From the NCBI RefSeq assembly GCF_004078655.1, contig NZ_RZNC01000002.1, positions 1 to 64,000 on the forward strand: a stretch of DNA of 64,000 bases, written 5' to 3'. Origin of the DNA: Labedella populi. Its GTDB lineage: Bacteria > Actinomycetota > Actinomycetes > Actinomycetales > Microbacteriaceae. The first letter of the stretch is position 1. Every line of letters begins with the position of its first letter. The translations under genes were made by a program, and so were the position numbers. Positions 8,104 to 15,016 of this stretch are shown one piece after another. A model generated the notes under the pieces. The model saw only the letters and a list, made by a program, of their open reading frames with translations. It made no database searches and had not been told where the DNA came from.

Positions 8104-8814
8104 ATGATCCGAAGTGAGAAGACGACCGAGCAACGGGCTGGTCTCGTCGTGACGGGCGGCGTCGTCGCGATGTCGGTGGATGGACGCGACGCGGCATGGC
8201 GCTGGGAACGACGGGACCTCGTCGTCGTCGCCGACCGGATCGTGTCCGCGACTTTCCCCGTCGAGGGGGCCGAGGTGATCCGCGCGGAGGGCGCGTTCGT
8301 CGTCCCCCTCCAGGTCGAGTCCGCTCTGCGCCAGGGAGGCCGGGCGCGCGCGATCGAAGCCCGTCTCGAACCGGCGAATCCTGCGACCTTCGCGGTCGTG
8401 CGGCGGCGTGTCACCGATCAGGAGATCCGCCGGATGCTCGTGGTCGCACCGCACGACCTGGAGGCGGTGCTCGTCGACGGGCACATCGAGGCCCGCGATG
8501 GCAGACCGGTGCGAGCGGCGGGAGCGGACGTCGCAGACGGCGCCGTCTCAGCGACGTGGGTCGGTGTCTGGAGCGACGTGTCACGGGGGCTGGATCAGCA
8601 TCTTCTCCCGACGGGTCGTTACACCGAGACCCGTGGCGGCCGTGTCGACGCGTACACCGGCCGCTACTGGGTTCGAGGCGAACGCATCTCCTACCTCGAC
8701 GACTCGGGGTTCTGGGCGTTCGGAGAGCTCCTCGGCGGCGTGCTTCATCATGCCGGCTTCGTCATGACGAGGGGGGCGCCGCACGAGAACGGCCCCACGT
8801 CCACCTTCGGGTGA
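8104..8814 (+). CDS. Amidohydrolase-like beta-sandwich remnant fused to an Atu4866 domain
   Basis: A 236-residue protein. The C-terminal third (WVGVWSDVSRGLDQHLLPTG, DAYTGRYWVRGERISYLDD, GGVLHHAGFVM) matches the small Atu4866 fold seen after short-chain dehydrogenases or alone. The first ~80 residues look like the N-terminal sandwich of metal-dependent amidohydrolases (GLVVTGGVVAM, VVVADRIVSATF, AEGAFVVPLQVE), and residues ~105-140 like their C-terminal strands (MLVVAPHDLEAVLVDGHI, EARDGRP). The metal-binding barrel that should lie between them, including the HxH motif, is absent. The protein therefore cannot be an ordinary amidohydrolase and may be a binding protein. The Atu4866 call is solid; the sandwich reading is inference. 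Confidence 0.65.
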   Translation: MIRSEKTTEQRAGLVVTGGVVAMSVDGRDAAWRWERRDLVVVADRIVSATFPVEGAEVIRAEGAFVVPLQVESALRQGGRARAIEARLEPANPATFAVVRRRVTDQEIRRMLVVAPHDLEAVLVDGHIEARDGRPVRAAGADVADGAVSATWVGVWSDVSRGLDQHLLPTGRYTETRGGRVDAYTGRYWVRGERISYLDDSGFWAFGELLGGVLHHAGFVMTRGAPHENGPTSTFG

Positions 8815-8827
8815 GTCGTGGGGCCGT
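8789..8827. terminator. Bidirectional hairpin across a convergent gene end
   Basis: A perfect 11-bp stem (8789-8799 with 8817-8827) spans the stop codon at 8812-8814. It lies between convergent genes ending at 8814 and 8848, so it may stop transcription from both sides. Confidence 0.6.
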
Positions 8828-8847
8828 GCTGCGTAGCGGTGTCGCGC

Positions 8848-9219
8848 TCAGCCGAGCGCGGTCACGGGGGCGAGGGATTCACGCGAGTCGGTCGCCCGCG
8901 CCGTCGCGAACGACGCGTCGTTCCCCGGCTCCTGGGCCAGAACGATGCCGTTGACGGAGTACGACTGCTGCATGAGCTCCTCGAGCCAGGTGCGGTTGAG
9001 GCTCTGCGAGGCGTCGGCGTCGTAGTCGAACTCGAGCGGGGACGCCGGCGAGAGCCACACGGTGCGGCGGCGCCGTGAGCCTCCCTGCTCGATGAGGAAT
9101 GTGAGGAGCAGGCTCTCCTGCCGCCGGAACCGCTGCGCGATGGTGTGCTGCAGGTGGGCGAGCTGACGGTCGTCGATCTCGAGCGTCGTGGCGGTCGTGC
9201 CGTACGTGAACATGGCCAT
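8848..9219 (-). CDS. DUF7882-like small protein, paralog A
   Basis: A 123-residue protein from ATG 9219 (MAMFTYGTTATTLEIDDRQL), with AGGA eight bases upstream; longer readings lack a ribosome site. It shares with three nearby genes the pattern DDRxLAHL, a basic (K/R)xRRxESxLLT segment near residue 33, an aromatic strand ending VWLSP, and SLNRTWLEEL near 75. Such ~110-residue proteins occur in Microbacteriaceae genomes and are sometimes labelled ATP-dependent DNA ligase, which the sequence does not support: there is no KxDG lysine motif and the length is far too short. Function is unknown. Paralog A is the most divergent of the four, with a Ser/Thr/Arg-rich tail. Confidence 0.75.
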   Translation of the reverse strand: MAMFTYGTTATTLEIDDRQLAHLQHTIAQRFRRQESLLLTFLIEQGGSRRRRTVWLSPASPLEFDYDADASQSLNRTWLEELMQQSYSVNGIVLAQEPGNDASFATARATDSRESLAPVTALG

Positions 9220-9564
9220 GAGGGGATCCTTCCGGCGGGACGACCACATCGTGTGCGATCGTCTCGGAGTCGTGCGTTGCGGCGAGGACGCGTGTCGCGT
9301 CAGCGGGGCGGGATCGCGGACCTCCGGGAACGTCATTCTCGTGCGGAGAAGGGAAGGAGATCAGCGTGGGGGACGGCGCGAGAGTCAGCGCCGGATGTGT
9401 CGGATGAGCCGCGACCAGCAGGAGCCGTACGGATCTGCACGGGGTATCACACAGGACGTGGGGTTGTCGCTCTCCGTGCCATCAGTCTTTCACGACCCCG
9501 GGACCGATGGAAGAGGTGCTGACAGCAGTGGAGGGGATGGTCAGGAACCGGCCCCGCTTCGCCG
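9220..9564. other. 345-base spacer between paralogs A and B
   Basis: It lies between the stop of paralog B and the start of paralog A on the minus strand. I see no convincing gene, terminator or promoter beyond the ribosome site of paralog A; ORFs here have no ribosome site and unlikely composition. Confidence 0.5.
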
Positions 9565-9903
9565 TCAGATGTGACCGCGGAGGCTCGACGCGGGGCCGTG
9601 GGCCTGGCCGGGTTCGTCCGTGAAAATGAGTCCCGTTCCGCTGTTGGCCGAGGCGTTCAGCGCGTCGATCCATTCGCGGTTGATGGCCGGCGCGCGGCTG
9701 CCGGTGAACTTGAAGTAGAGGGGGATGGCGCGGTCGAGCCAGATCGCCGAGCGGCCGTCGCCCACGGCGGGATCGTCCTTCCAGGAGAAGAAGAAGCTCT
9801 CACCGCGTCGCAGCTTGTTGCCGATGACGATCTGCAGATGGGCAAGCGACCGGTCGTCGATGTCGATGTCGATGTCGGAGTCTCCGTACACGAGTTTTCC
9901 CAT
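9565..9903 (-). CDS. DUF7882-like small protein, paralog B
   Basis: A 112-residue protein starting at ATG 9903 behind GAGGAGCC. It begins MGKLVYGDSDIDIDIDDRSL; the alternating Ile-Asp run is unusual and comes from a short repeated codon pair. It then shows the family's LAHLQIVIGNKLRRGESFFF, a charged loop with WKDDPAVGDGR, AIWLDRAIPLYF, and GSRAPAINREWIDAL near residues 70-84. It is the member closest to the usual form of the family. It is transcribed toward paralog A and away from a 113-base gap before the DUF2795 gene. Confidence 0.78.
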   Translation of the reverse strand: MGKLVYGDSDIDIDIDDRSLAHLQIVIGNKLRRGESFFFSWKDDPAVGDGRSAIWLDRAIPLYFKFTGSRAPAINREWIDALNASANSGTGLIFTDEPGQAHGPASSLRGHI

Positions 9904-10016
9904 TGTGCGGCTCCTCGTGATCAGGGCTCATCGCCCGCAGTAGTTCGTCCCACCCTAACGCCGCGATCCCACCAGGGCGAGTGGACGGCCGACGCTCGCC
10001 CGTGCCCCCGATGGGG

Positions 10017-10235
10017 TCAGCGGTCGCGGAGTGCGCCGCGGAGCGCGTCTGCGTCCGCGAAGACCGAGTCGGGGAGCGACCGCAACTCGCCGATGAGCCG
10101 TGGCGTCGCATGCGCGAGGATCGCCTGCAGGAGCAGGTCTGAGCGCGCCGCGGGGAAGGCAATGCCGCGAGCGAAGACCGCGATGTCGTCGAGGTACCGT
10201 GTCGTCTCGGTTTCCCTGTCATCCGCTCCGGTCAT
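10017..10235 (-). CDS. DUF2795 domain protein
   Basis: A 72-residue protein from ATG 10235. The pattern YLDDIAVFARGIAFPAARSD, then LLLQAILAHATPRLIGELRS and LPDSVFADADALRGAL, matches DUF2795: a Pro-Ala before a helix, an Ala-rich helix, then an LPD motif. These helical proteins of unknown function are frequent in actinobacteria. Its start lies six bases after the stop of the 89-residue gene, so the two form an operon read from the 10510 promoter side. Confidence 0.75.
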   Translation of the reverse strand: MTGADDRETETTRYLDDIAVFARGIAFPAARSDLLLQAILAHATPRLIGELRSLPDSVFADADALRGALRDR

Positions 10236-10240
10236 CGCCC

Positions 10241-10510
10241 TCACGACGCCTCCCGGAAGGTGCGGCGCTGCCGCAGTCGCTCGGTCACGGCCTCGAATGC
10301 CTCGTCGAGTGCCGCATAGGTCGTGCACGAGCCGGGGAACGGCCACATCCACAAGACCTCGAAACCGACGTCGTTCTGCTCGACGTAGGCGATCAGGCGG
10401 GTGGCATCGTCATCCGGGAGATCGGCGTCGCACACGCGCCACGAGGACTCGGTGAGGGCGATCGTCTCCACGGTCCGGCGGCTCGGCCGCAGCGGTGTCG
10501 TGATCGTCAT
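10241..10510 (-). CDS. Uncharacterised 89-residue protein
   Basis: ATG 10510 follows GAGAGGGGG with good spacing, which excludes the longer reading from 10825. The product (MTITTPLRPSRRTVETIALT at the start) has a middle section WRVCDADLPDDDATRLIAYV and a C-terminal helix FEAVTERLRQRR. The mix of an SxWRVxD strand, an acidic turn and a conserved helix suggests a small alpha/beta domain. I do not recognise a named family. It is first in a two-gene operon with the DUF2795 gene and divergent from paralog C. Confidence 0.65.
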   Translation of the reverse strand: MTITTPLRPSRRTVETIALTESSWRVCDADLPDDDATRLIAYVEQNDVGFEVLWMWPFPGSCTTYAALDEAFEAVTERLRQRRTFREAS

Positions 10511-10571
10511 GGTGAGCCCCCTCTCTCGTGTCATTACAGCTTCGTCGACCGCGGACGAGGGAGCCGGGGTC

Positions 10572-10600
10572 TTGACAGTTCTGAGCGGGTCTGTTAGCTG
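10572..10600 (+). promoter_or_regulatory. Consensus -35 with weak -10, divergent region
   Basis: TTGACA (10572-10577), 17 bases, then TAGCTG (10595-10600). A second -10-like hexamer TAGCGT (10684-10689) is closer to paralog C. A small palindrome CTTGTCAAG (around 10649-10657) lies between them. Which is used is unclear. Confidence 0.4.
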
Positions 10601-10790
10601 TCGCGGGGCCCCGGGCCGACGTGAATGTTGGCCCGGACCAAGTCCGCTCTTGTCAAGCCTCTTAGCGGCCCCGCGGATTTGCCTAGCGTGAGGAAAGTGA
10701 ATGTACCCCTCGACCGCGCACGCGCGATTCCGTCCGACCGTAACGACCTCCTCACCCCGACGGCGTCGGATGACCACGAGGTGAAGTGAG

Positions 10791-11144
10791 ATGGCGACCC
10801 TCATCGTGGGAGCCGACGAGTTCACTCTCGACGATCGCCTCCTCGAGCATGTGAAGTTCGTCGCGACTCAGAAGCTGCGGCGCAACGAGTCCTTCCTGCT
10901 GACGTGGAGTTACCCGGCCGACCAGGGCTCGGGGCGGCGCTCTGTGTGGATTCACGAGGGCTCCATGCTGCACTTCCGCTTCACGAAACAGCGCTCCATC
11001 GCCCTCAACGCGGAGTGGCTCCACAACCTGCTCGAGGCGTCCCACTCCGTCCGGGGACTCAACCTGGACGACGTGCCGGAGCCGAAGACGGGTGCAGCTG
11101 CGGCGCCTGAGGCGCAGCAGGAGGGAGTCGGCCGCAGGTCCTGA
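10791..11144 (+). CDS. DUF7882-like small protein, paralog C
   Basis: A 117-residue protein from ATG 10791 with GAGGTGA upstream. It carries the family core: LDDRLLEHVKFVATQKLRRN, ESFLLTW, RRSVWIHEGSMLHFRF, and ALNAEWLHNLLEASHSVRGL, then an Ala/Pro/Gln-rich tail of ~25 residues. It is closest to paralog D: both have TQKLRR, ESFLLT and a Ser-His/Ser-Phe-Ser loop. It is 128 bases upstream of the manganese catalase on the same strand, but each appears to have its own promoter. Confidence 0.77.
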   Translation: MATLIVGADEFTLDDRLLEHVKFVATQKLRRNESFLLTWSYPADQGSGRRSVWIHEGSMLHFRFTKQRSIALNAEWLHNLLEASHSVRGLNLDDVPEPKTGAAAAPEAQQEGVGRRS

Positions 11145-11212
11145 GGCGGGACGCATTGTAGGGAGCGGATCCGTCAACGCAAAGCCGTGGACCCGTGCGG
11201 GGGGTGCGGACC

Positions 11213-11218
11213 TACCGT
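11213..11218 (+). promoter_or_regulatory. Candidate -10 of the manganese catalase gene
   Basis: TACCGT within GACCTACCGTGA (11209-11220), the same 12-mer found at 4107-4118. Transcription would start near 11225, giving a leader of about 48 bases. Confidence 0.35.
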
Positions 11219-11272
11219 GAGACAGGGCCGGGAATGAACCGGCCCGTCCACCACGAGAGGAAAACAGGCCAG

Positions 11273-12154
11273 ATGTTCTTCCACCGGCAAGAAATGCAGC
11301 ACAAGGCGACACCCGACGCACCGGACGCGGTCTACGCCCGCAAGCTTCAGGAGGTCCTCGGCGGTCAGTACGGCGAGATCTCCGTGGCCATGCAGTACAG
11401 CTTCCAGGCATGGAACATGCACATCCCCGGAAAGTACCGCGATCTCGTCTACGGGATCGCGGCCGAAGAGTTCGGGCACGTCGAGATGCTCGCCGTCATG
11501 ATCGCGCAGCTCCTCGAGAAGGCGCCGCTCGGGATCACCGACGACGCCGTCCAGTCCGACCCCACGGTGGCGGCGGTCATCGGCGGTACGGACATCCAGC
11601 ACGGCATCGTCGCCGGAGCGGGCGCGCGCCCCGTCGACAGCATGGGGAACCCCTGGCAGGGCAGCTACATCACCGCGAGCGGGAATCTCCTCGCCGACTT
11701 CACGGCGAACGCCAACGCCGAGATGCAGGGTCGACTCCAGGTGGCGCGGCTGTACCACATGACCGACGATTCGGGCGTCCGGGACCTGCTGAAGTTCCTC
11801 CTCGCCCGCGACACGATGCACCAGAACCAGTGGACCCGGGCGGCCATGGAGTTGCAGGAGGAGGGCCTCGAGCTCCTGCCCGTGCCGAGCAACTTCCCCA
11901 TCAAGAAGGAAGACAGGGACGTGTCGTACGAGTACATCAACTTCTCCGACGGCGAGCACGCGAAGGATGGCTCGTGGGCGTCTGGCCCCACCCCGGACGG
12001 CAAGGGCGAGTTCAGCTACCTCGACGGTCCGCAGTCGACGGTGCCGATGCCTCCCCCCACGCACCCCGACTCGCGCTTCTACGGCACGACCGAGCTGCCG
12101 AACCGCGTCGAGAAGATGGCTGGTGCGGTGCAGGACGCCCTCCACAAGGAGTAG
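11273..12154 (+). CDS. Manganese catalase
   Basis: A 293-residue ferritin-like enzyme that dismutates hydrogen peroxide at a dimanganese site. The expected ligands are present at standard spacing: Glu35 in GGQYGEIS, Glu66 and His69 in AAEEFGHVE, Glu150 in NANAEMQG and His183 in RDTMHQNQW. Length is normal for the family. Start ATG 11273 is set by the conserved N-terminus MFFHRQEMQ; the longer reading from 11195 only crosses the promoter. The C-terminal 40 residues are Pro/Gly-rich, as in other family members. A strong terminator follows. Its setting among small unknown genes suggests an oxidative- or desiccation-stress island. Confidence 0.95.
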   Translation: MFFHRQEMQHKATPDAPDAVYARKLQEVLGGQYGEISVAMQYSFQAWNMHIPGKYRDLVYGIAAEEFGHVEMLAVMIAQLLEKAPLGITDDAVQSDPTVAAVIGGTDIQHGIVAGAGARPVDSMGNPWQGSYITASGNLLADFTANANAEMQGRLQVARLYHMTDDSGVRDLLKFLLARDTMHQNQWTRAAMELQEEGLELLPVPSNFPIKKEDRDVSYEYINFSDGEHAKDGSWASGPTPDGKGEFSYLDGPQSTVPMPPPTHPDSRFYGTTELPNRVEKMAGAVQDALHKE

Positions 12155-12167
12155 TCGTCCGACGTAC

Positions 12168-12203
12168 GGGACGACCCCGGACCGTTCGGTCCGGGGTCGT
12201 CCC
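12168..12203 (+). terminator. Intrinsic terminator after Mn catalase
   Basis: A perfect 16-bp GC-rich stem with loop GTTC (arms 12168-12183 and 12188-12203), followed by CCGTTT. This is the clearest terminator in the first half of the window. Confidence 0.85.
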
Positions 12204-12252
12204 CCGTTTCAGCAGGGGTGCGGCCGTTCCGGCCGCTCGAATCACGTTGCGG

Positions 12253-12621
12253 TCACAGCCATTCGATCGAGTCCTCGTCGGCGTCGACGGCGACCTCGTC
12301 GAGGGTGCTGGACCCCGCGCGCGTCGAGATCGCGCGGGGCGCCGCGAGCTCCGACGTCATCGCCTTGAGGCGTGCGACGAGGACGTCGTCGCGGATCTCC
12401 TCGCCGAGTTCCTCGTCCTCGGCGACGTCCTCGGCGACGAGTTGGCTCGCGGGGCCGACGAGCAGCGTCGCCCGGGCGGACGACCCGTCTGCGCGACGAA
12501 TCGGGATGCTCACGGTCTGCGCGGAGTCCACCCGCGCAAGCGCCGCAGCGTACTCGAGCAGCGCGCGCGCCACCTCGGTGCCGGTGACGAGGGTGTCGTT
12601 CGTGTAGTAGATGCGCTGCAT
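12253..12621 (-). CDS. Uncharacterised 122-residue acidic protein
   Basis: From ATG 12621 the product begins MQRIYYTNDTLVTGTEVARA and has a beta-rich front half (VSIPIRRADGSSARATLLVG, then PASQLVAE) and a very acidic tail (EDVAEDEELGEEI, DEVAVDADEDSIEWL). The YYT-x-D/G-x-hhTG start, a 'dispensable' helix and a VSIPhRR strand look like a small lineage-specific family found near DUF7882-like genes; I recall the shape, not a name. A TTCACT hexamer sits six bases upstream, overlapped by GGAAG, so its promoter layout is ambiguous. It faces the terminator of the Mn catalase. Confidence 0.65.
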   Translation of the reverse strand: MQRIYYTNDTLVTGTEVARALLEYAAALARVDSAQTVSIPIRRADGSSARATLLVGPASQLVAEDVAEDEELGEEIRDDVLVARLKAMTSELAAPRAISTRAGSSTLDEVAVDADEDSIEWL

Positions 12622-12839
12622 GCTTCCAGTGAACGCGGGGGTCCGAGGACGGTCAACCCCGTCGCGCTCGGGCTGAGACGTGCAAACGCGCGCGGAGAGC
12701 TCGGCCCGGCGTGGTCTCCTCGGCGTTCTCGGGATGGGGCCGCCGAAAGTCAAGTGGCAAAACGGGGGAGGCGGAAAACGCGCACACTGAGTCTCGACCG
12801 GTTCGCCGATGCGGTCACACCATTGTGAGGGGATGTCCC

Positions 12840-13175
12840 ATGGGAATGCTCAAGTACGGAACACGCGAGATCGCCCTTGAGGACCGTCTTCTCGCGCACA
12901 TCAGTGTGATCGTCACGCAGAAGTTGCGGCGTCGGGAGAGCTTCCTGCTCACGCTCCAGGCCTCCGACTTTCGGATGGCGACGGAGGCCCTCTGGATCAG
13001 CTGTAACAGCGATATCTCGTTCGCCTACTCGGGGAACCGGGTGCCGTCACTCAATCAGGCCTGGTTGGAGCAGATGATGACGCAGTCGTTCTCGGCGCAC
13101 GGCTTGGACCTCGCGGCCCACACGGAGCCTGCAGCGGCCGGTCGCTCGGAACGCGTCGGCGCTCGAGCCTCCTGA
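12840..13175 (+). CDS. DUF7882-like small protein, paralog D
   Basis: A 111-residue protein from ATG 12840, with GAGGGG upstream. It contains the family blocks LEDRLLAHISVIVTQKLRRR, ESFLLTLQ, ALWISCNSDISFAYSGNR, then VPSLNQAWLEQMMTQSFSAH and a GLDL strand. The usual charged loop between the first two strands is replaced by QASDFRMATE. The 48-base gap to the HAD gene holds that gene's own -10 element. Paralogs C and D share more sequence with each other than with A or B. Confidence 0.77.
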   Translation: MGMLKYGTREIALEDRLLAHISVIVTQKLRRRESFLLTLQASDFRMATEALWISCNSDISFAYSGNRVPSLNQAWLEQMMTQSFSAHGLDLAAHTEPAAAGRSERVGARAS

Positions 13176-13210
13176 GCGGGCGGTTCGGCGGGCGACACTG
13201 TCCGCGGCCA

Positions 13211-13216
13211 TACGAT
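13211..13216 (+). promoter_or_regulatory. -10 element of leaderless HAD gene
   Basis: TACGAT exactly six bases before ATG 13223, with no ribosome site between. Confidence 0.55.
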
Positions 13217-13222
13217 GGTGCG

Positions 13223-14173
13223 ATGACGTCTTCGGCATCCGCTGTCCCGCCCGTGACCTCGAGCGACGGTGCGACGCCGCCCGTCGCCCTGCTCCTCGAC
13301 GTCGACGGACCGATCGCGAGCCCGGACACCCGGACGGTGCGGCTCGAGCAAATCGCCGCCGACCTCGCGGCGCTCGCGAACGCCGGTGCCCTCGTCGTCT
13401 TCAACACGGGCCGTGCCGCCGCCTTCATCCGAGACGTCGTCGTCCCCGCAGTGAGGGGCGCCGGCCTCGATTCGGGTCACCGGCTGTGGGCCGTCTGCGA
13501 GAAGGGCGCCGTGTGGTTCGGGTTCGATGCGGATTCACTCGACGAGCCGGAGGTGGATCGGGCGCTCGCCATGGACACGGACCTCGAGACGTGGGTCGAG
13601 GGGCGAGTGGCGGAGAACTATGCGGACACGATGTTCTTCGACCGCGAGAAGCTCGCGATGATCTCCGTCGAGCAGATCGTCGAGGTGTCGCGTGCCGTCT
13701 ACCACGAGGCCCAGGTGCGGTTCGACGAGGACGTCCGCCAGCGGGTGCTCGCAACGGGCGGCGGCGTGCAGAGGGAGGCGGAGGTCGACCTCGGCGGCGC
13801 GGGGCGTGTGACGGTCCGCATCGACCCCACCATCATCTCGACCGACATCGAGCACCCGGCACTCGGTAAGGACCTCGGCGCTCAGCGCGCGATCCTGCTC
13901 GCGCGCGAGCACGGGCTCAACATCCCGCGCGTGTGGCGGACGATGGGCGATTCGCGGTCCGACTACGCGATGGCCGATTGGCTGCATGCCAACGGATACT
14001 CGGTGGCGCACGTCGACGTACGGCCGGCCGACGGGATCCCCTCGACGCCCTACCCGGTGCTCACGGCCGCCGACGGCCTGATTCACGACGACGCGGCTGC
14101 GGTCTTCCTCGCCCGCTGGCGGACGATCACCGCAAAGTCGCGGTGGGCGGTCGACGAGACGCCCGACGCCTGA
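13223..14173 (+). CDS. HAD-superfamily hydrolase
   Basis: A 316-residue protein with HAD motif I LLLDVDGPIASPDTRT near residues 25-40 (two catalytic aspartates), motif II VVFNTGRAAAF near 58-68, a lysine in the C-terminal region (GKDLGAQRAIL near 216) and motif IV MGDSRSDYAMAD near 237-248. The DSRSD spacing and a cap insert of ~130 residues suggest a Cof-like or sugar-phosphate phosphatase subgroup. Substrate is unknown. The start is leaderless by the upstream hexamer. The gene is convergent with the Nei2 gene, 66 bases away. Confidence 0.82.
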   Translation: MTSSASAVPPVTSSDGATPPVALLLDVDGPIASPDTRTVRLEQIAADLAALANAGALVVFNTGRAAAFIRDVVVPAVRGAGLDSGHRLWAVCEKGAVWFGFDADSLDEPEVDRALAMDTDLETWVEGRVAENYADTMFFDREKLAMISVEQIVEVSRAVYHEAQVRFDEDVRQRVLATGGGVQREAEVDLGGAGRVTVRIDPTIISTDIEHPALGKDLGAQRAILLAREHGLNIPRVWRTMGDSRSDYAMADWLHANGYSVAHVDVRPADGIPSTPYPVLTAADGLIHDDAAAVFLARWRTITAKSRWAVDETPDA

Positions 14174-14239
14174 TCGAGCGCCGCGGGGGTCTGCGCCCGA
14201 CGCCGCTGTTCCTCACCCGACCGGGGTGCGCCTGCAGGG

Positions 14240-15016
14240 CTACGTCTGGCAGTAGGGGCACCAGTAGGTGACGCGCAGTGCCAGCTCGTTCGCGCCGAGC
14301 TCACCCTTCCGGATGCGCGTCCCGCACCGTCGGCACGGTTTGCCGTCGCGACCGTAGACCCAGACCTGTCGGCCCGGGCGGAGGTCGCCCGTCGTGGTGC
14401 GCTCGACTCGATCGCGATTCGCATGGATGAGACGATGCGCGAGCTCGACGGTGCGGGGGACGTCGACCTCGCCGATGGGCCGGGTGGGGAGCGCCCCCCG
14501 CAGGAAGCACAACTCGTTGACGTACTCGTTGCCGAGGCCGGCGAGGTTCCGCTGGTCGAGCAGGGCCACGGCGACGGGGCGCGCGGGATCCGAGCCGAGT
14601 CGGTCGATCGCCTCGCGCGCGTTCCAGTCCGGGCCGAGCAGATCCGGACCGAGATGCCCGACGACGTCGTTCTCGCGGTCGCGCGGGATGAGCTCGGTGA
14701 CGCCGAGCTCGAATCCCACCGCCGTCCAGGTCTCGGTGCCGACGACCGCCCGCACGGTGTGGTCGGGCCGGCGCCAGGGAGACTCGGGACGGTAGAGGTG
14801 CCACGACCCCTCCATCTTGAGGTGCGTATGCAGGGTGAAATCGCCCACGCGGTGGAGGATGTGCTTCCCGCGGGCGACGACCTCGTGGATCGGCTCGCCG
14901 CGGAGATCGGTCGTCGCGAACGCCGGGACGCGGAGGTCCCAGAGCGTGACGACGTCGTCCGCGAGTGCACGGTTGAGCTGCGCGACCGTGCGGTAGACGG
15001 TGTCTCCCTCAGGCAC
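14240..15016 (-). CDS. nei2: Endonuclease VIII-type DNA glycosylase (Nei2)
   Basis: A 258-residue Fpg/Nei glycosylase/AP-lyase. It starts at GTG 15016 with the catalytic N-terminus (M)PEGDTVYR: Pro2 is the nucleophile and Glu3 the acid. It has ARGKHILHRV with the conserved lysine near 50-59, NLAGLGNEYVNELCF near 156-170 in the helix-two-turn-helix, and a C-terminal zinc finger CRRCG...YWCPYC. It removes oxidised pyrimidines. The start lies inside the last codons of lhr (8-base overlap), and lhr-nei pairing is also known in mycobacteria, so the two are co-translated and probably act in one repair route. Confidence 0.92.
   Translation of the reverse strand: MPEGDTVYRTVAQLNRALADDVVTLWDLRVPAFATTDLRGEPIHEVVARGKHILHRVGDFTLHTHLKMEGSWHLYRPESPWRRPDHTVRAVVGTETWTAVGFELGVTELIPRDRENDVVGHLGPDLLGPDWNAREAIDRLGSDPARPVAVALLDQRNLAGLGNEYVNELCFLRGALPTRPIGEVDVPRTVELAHRLIHANRDRVERTTTGDLRPGRQVWVYGRDGKPCRRCGTRIRKGELGANELALRVTYWCPYCQT

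Noticed and set aside
8848-13175. Calling the four small paralogs ATP-dependent DNA ligases
   Set aside because: At 111-123 residues they are too short and lack the KxDG nucleotidyl-transfer lysine and other ligase motifs.
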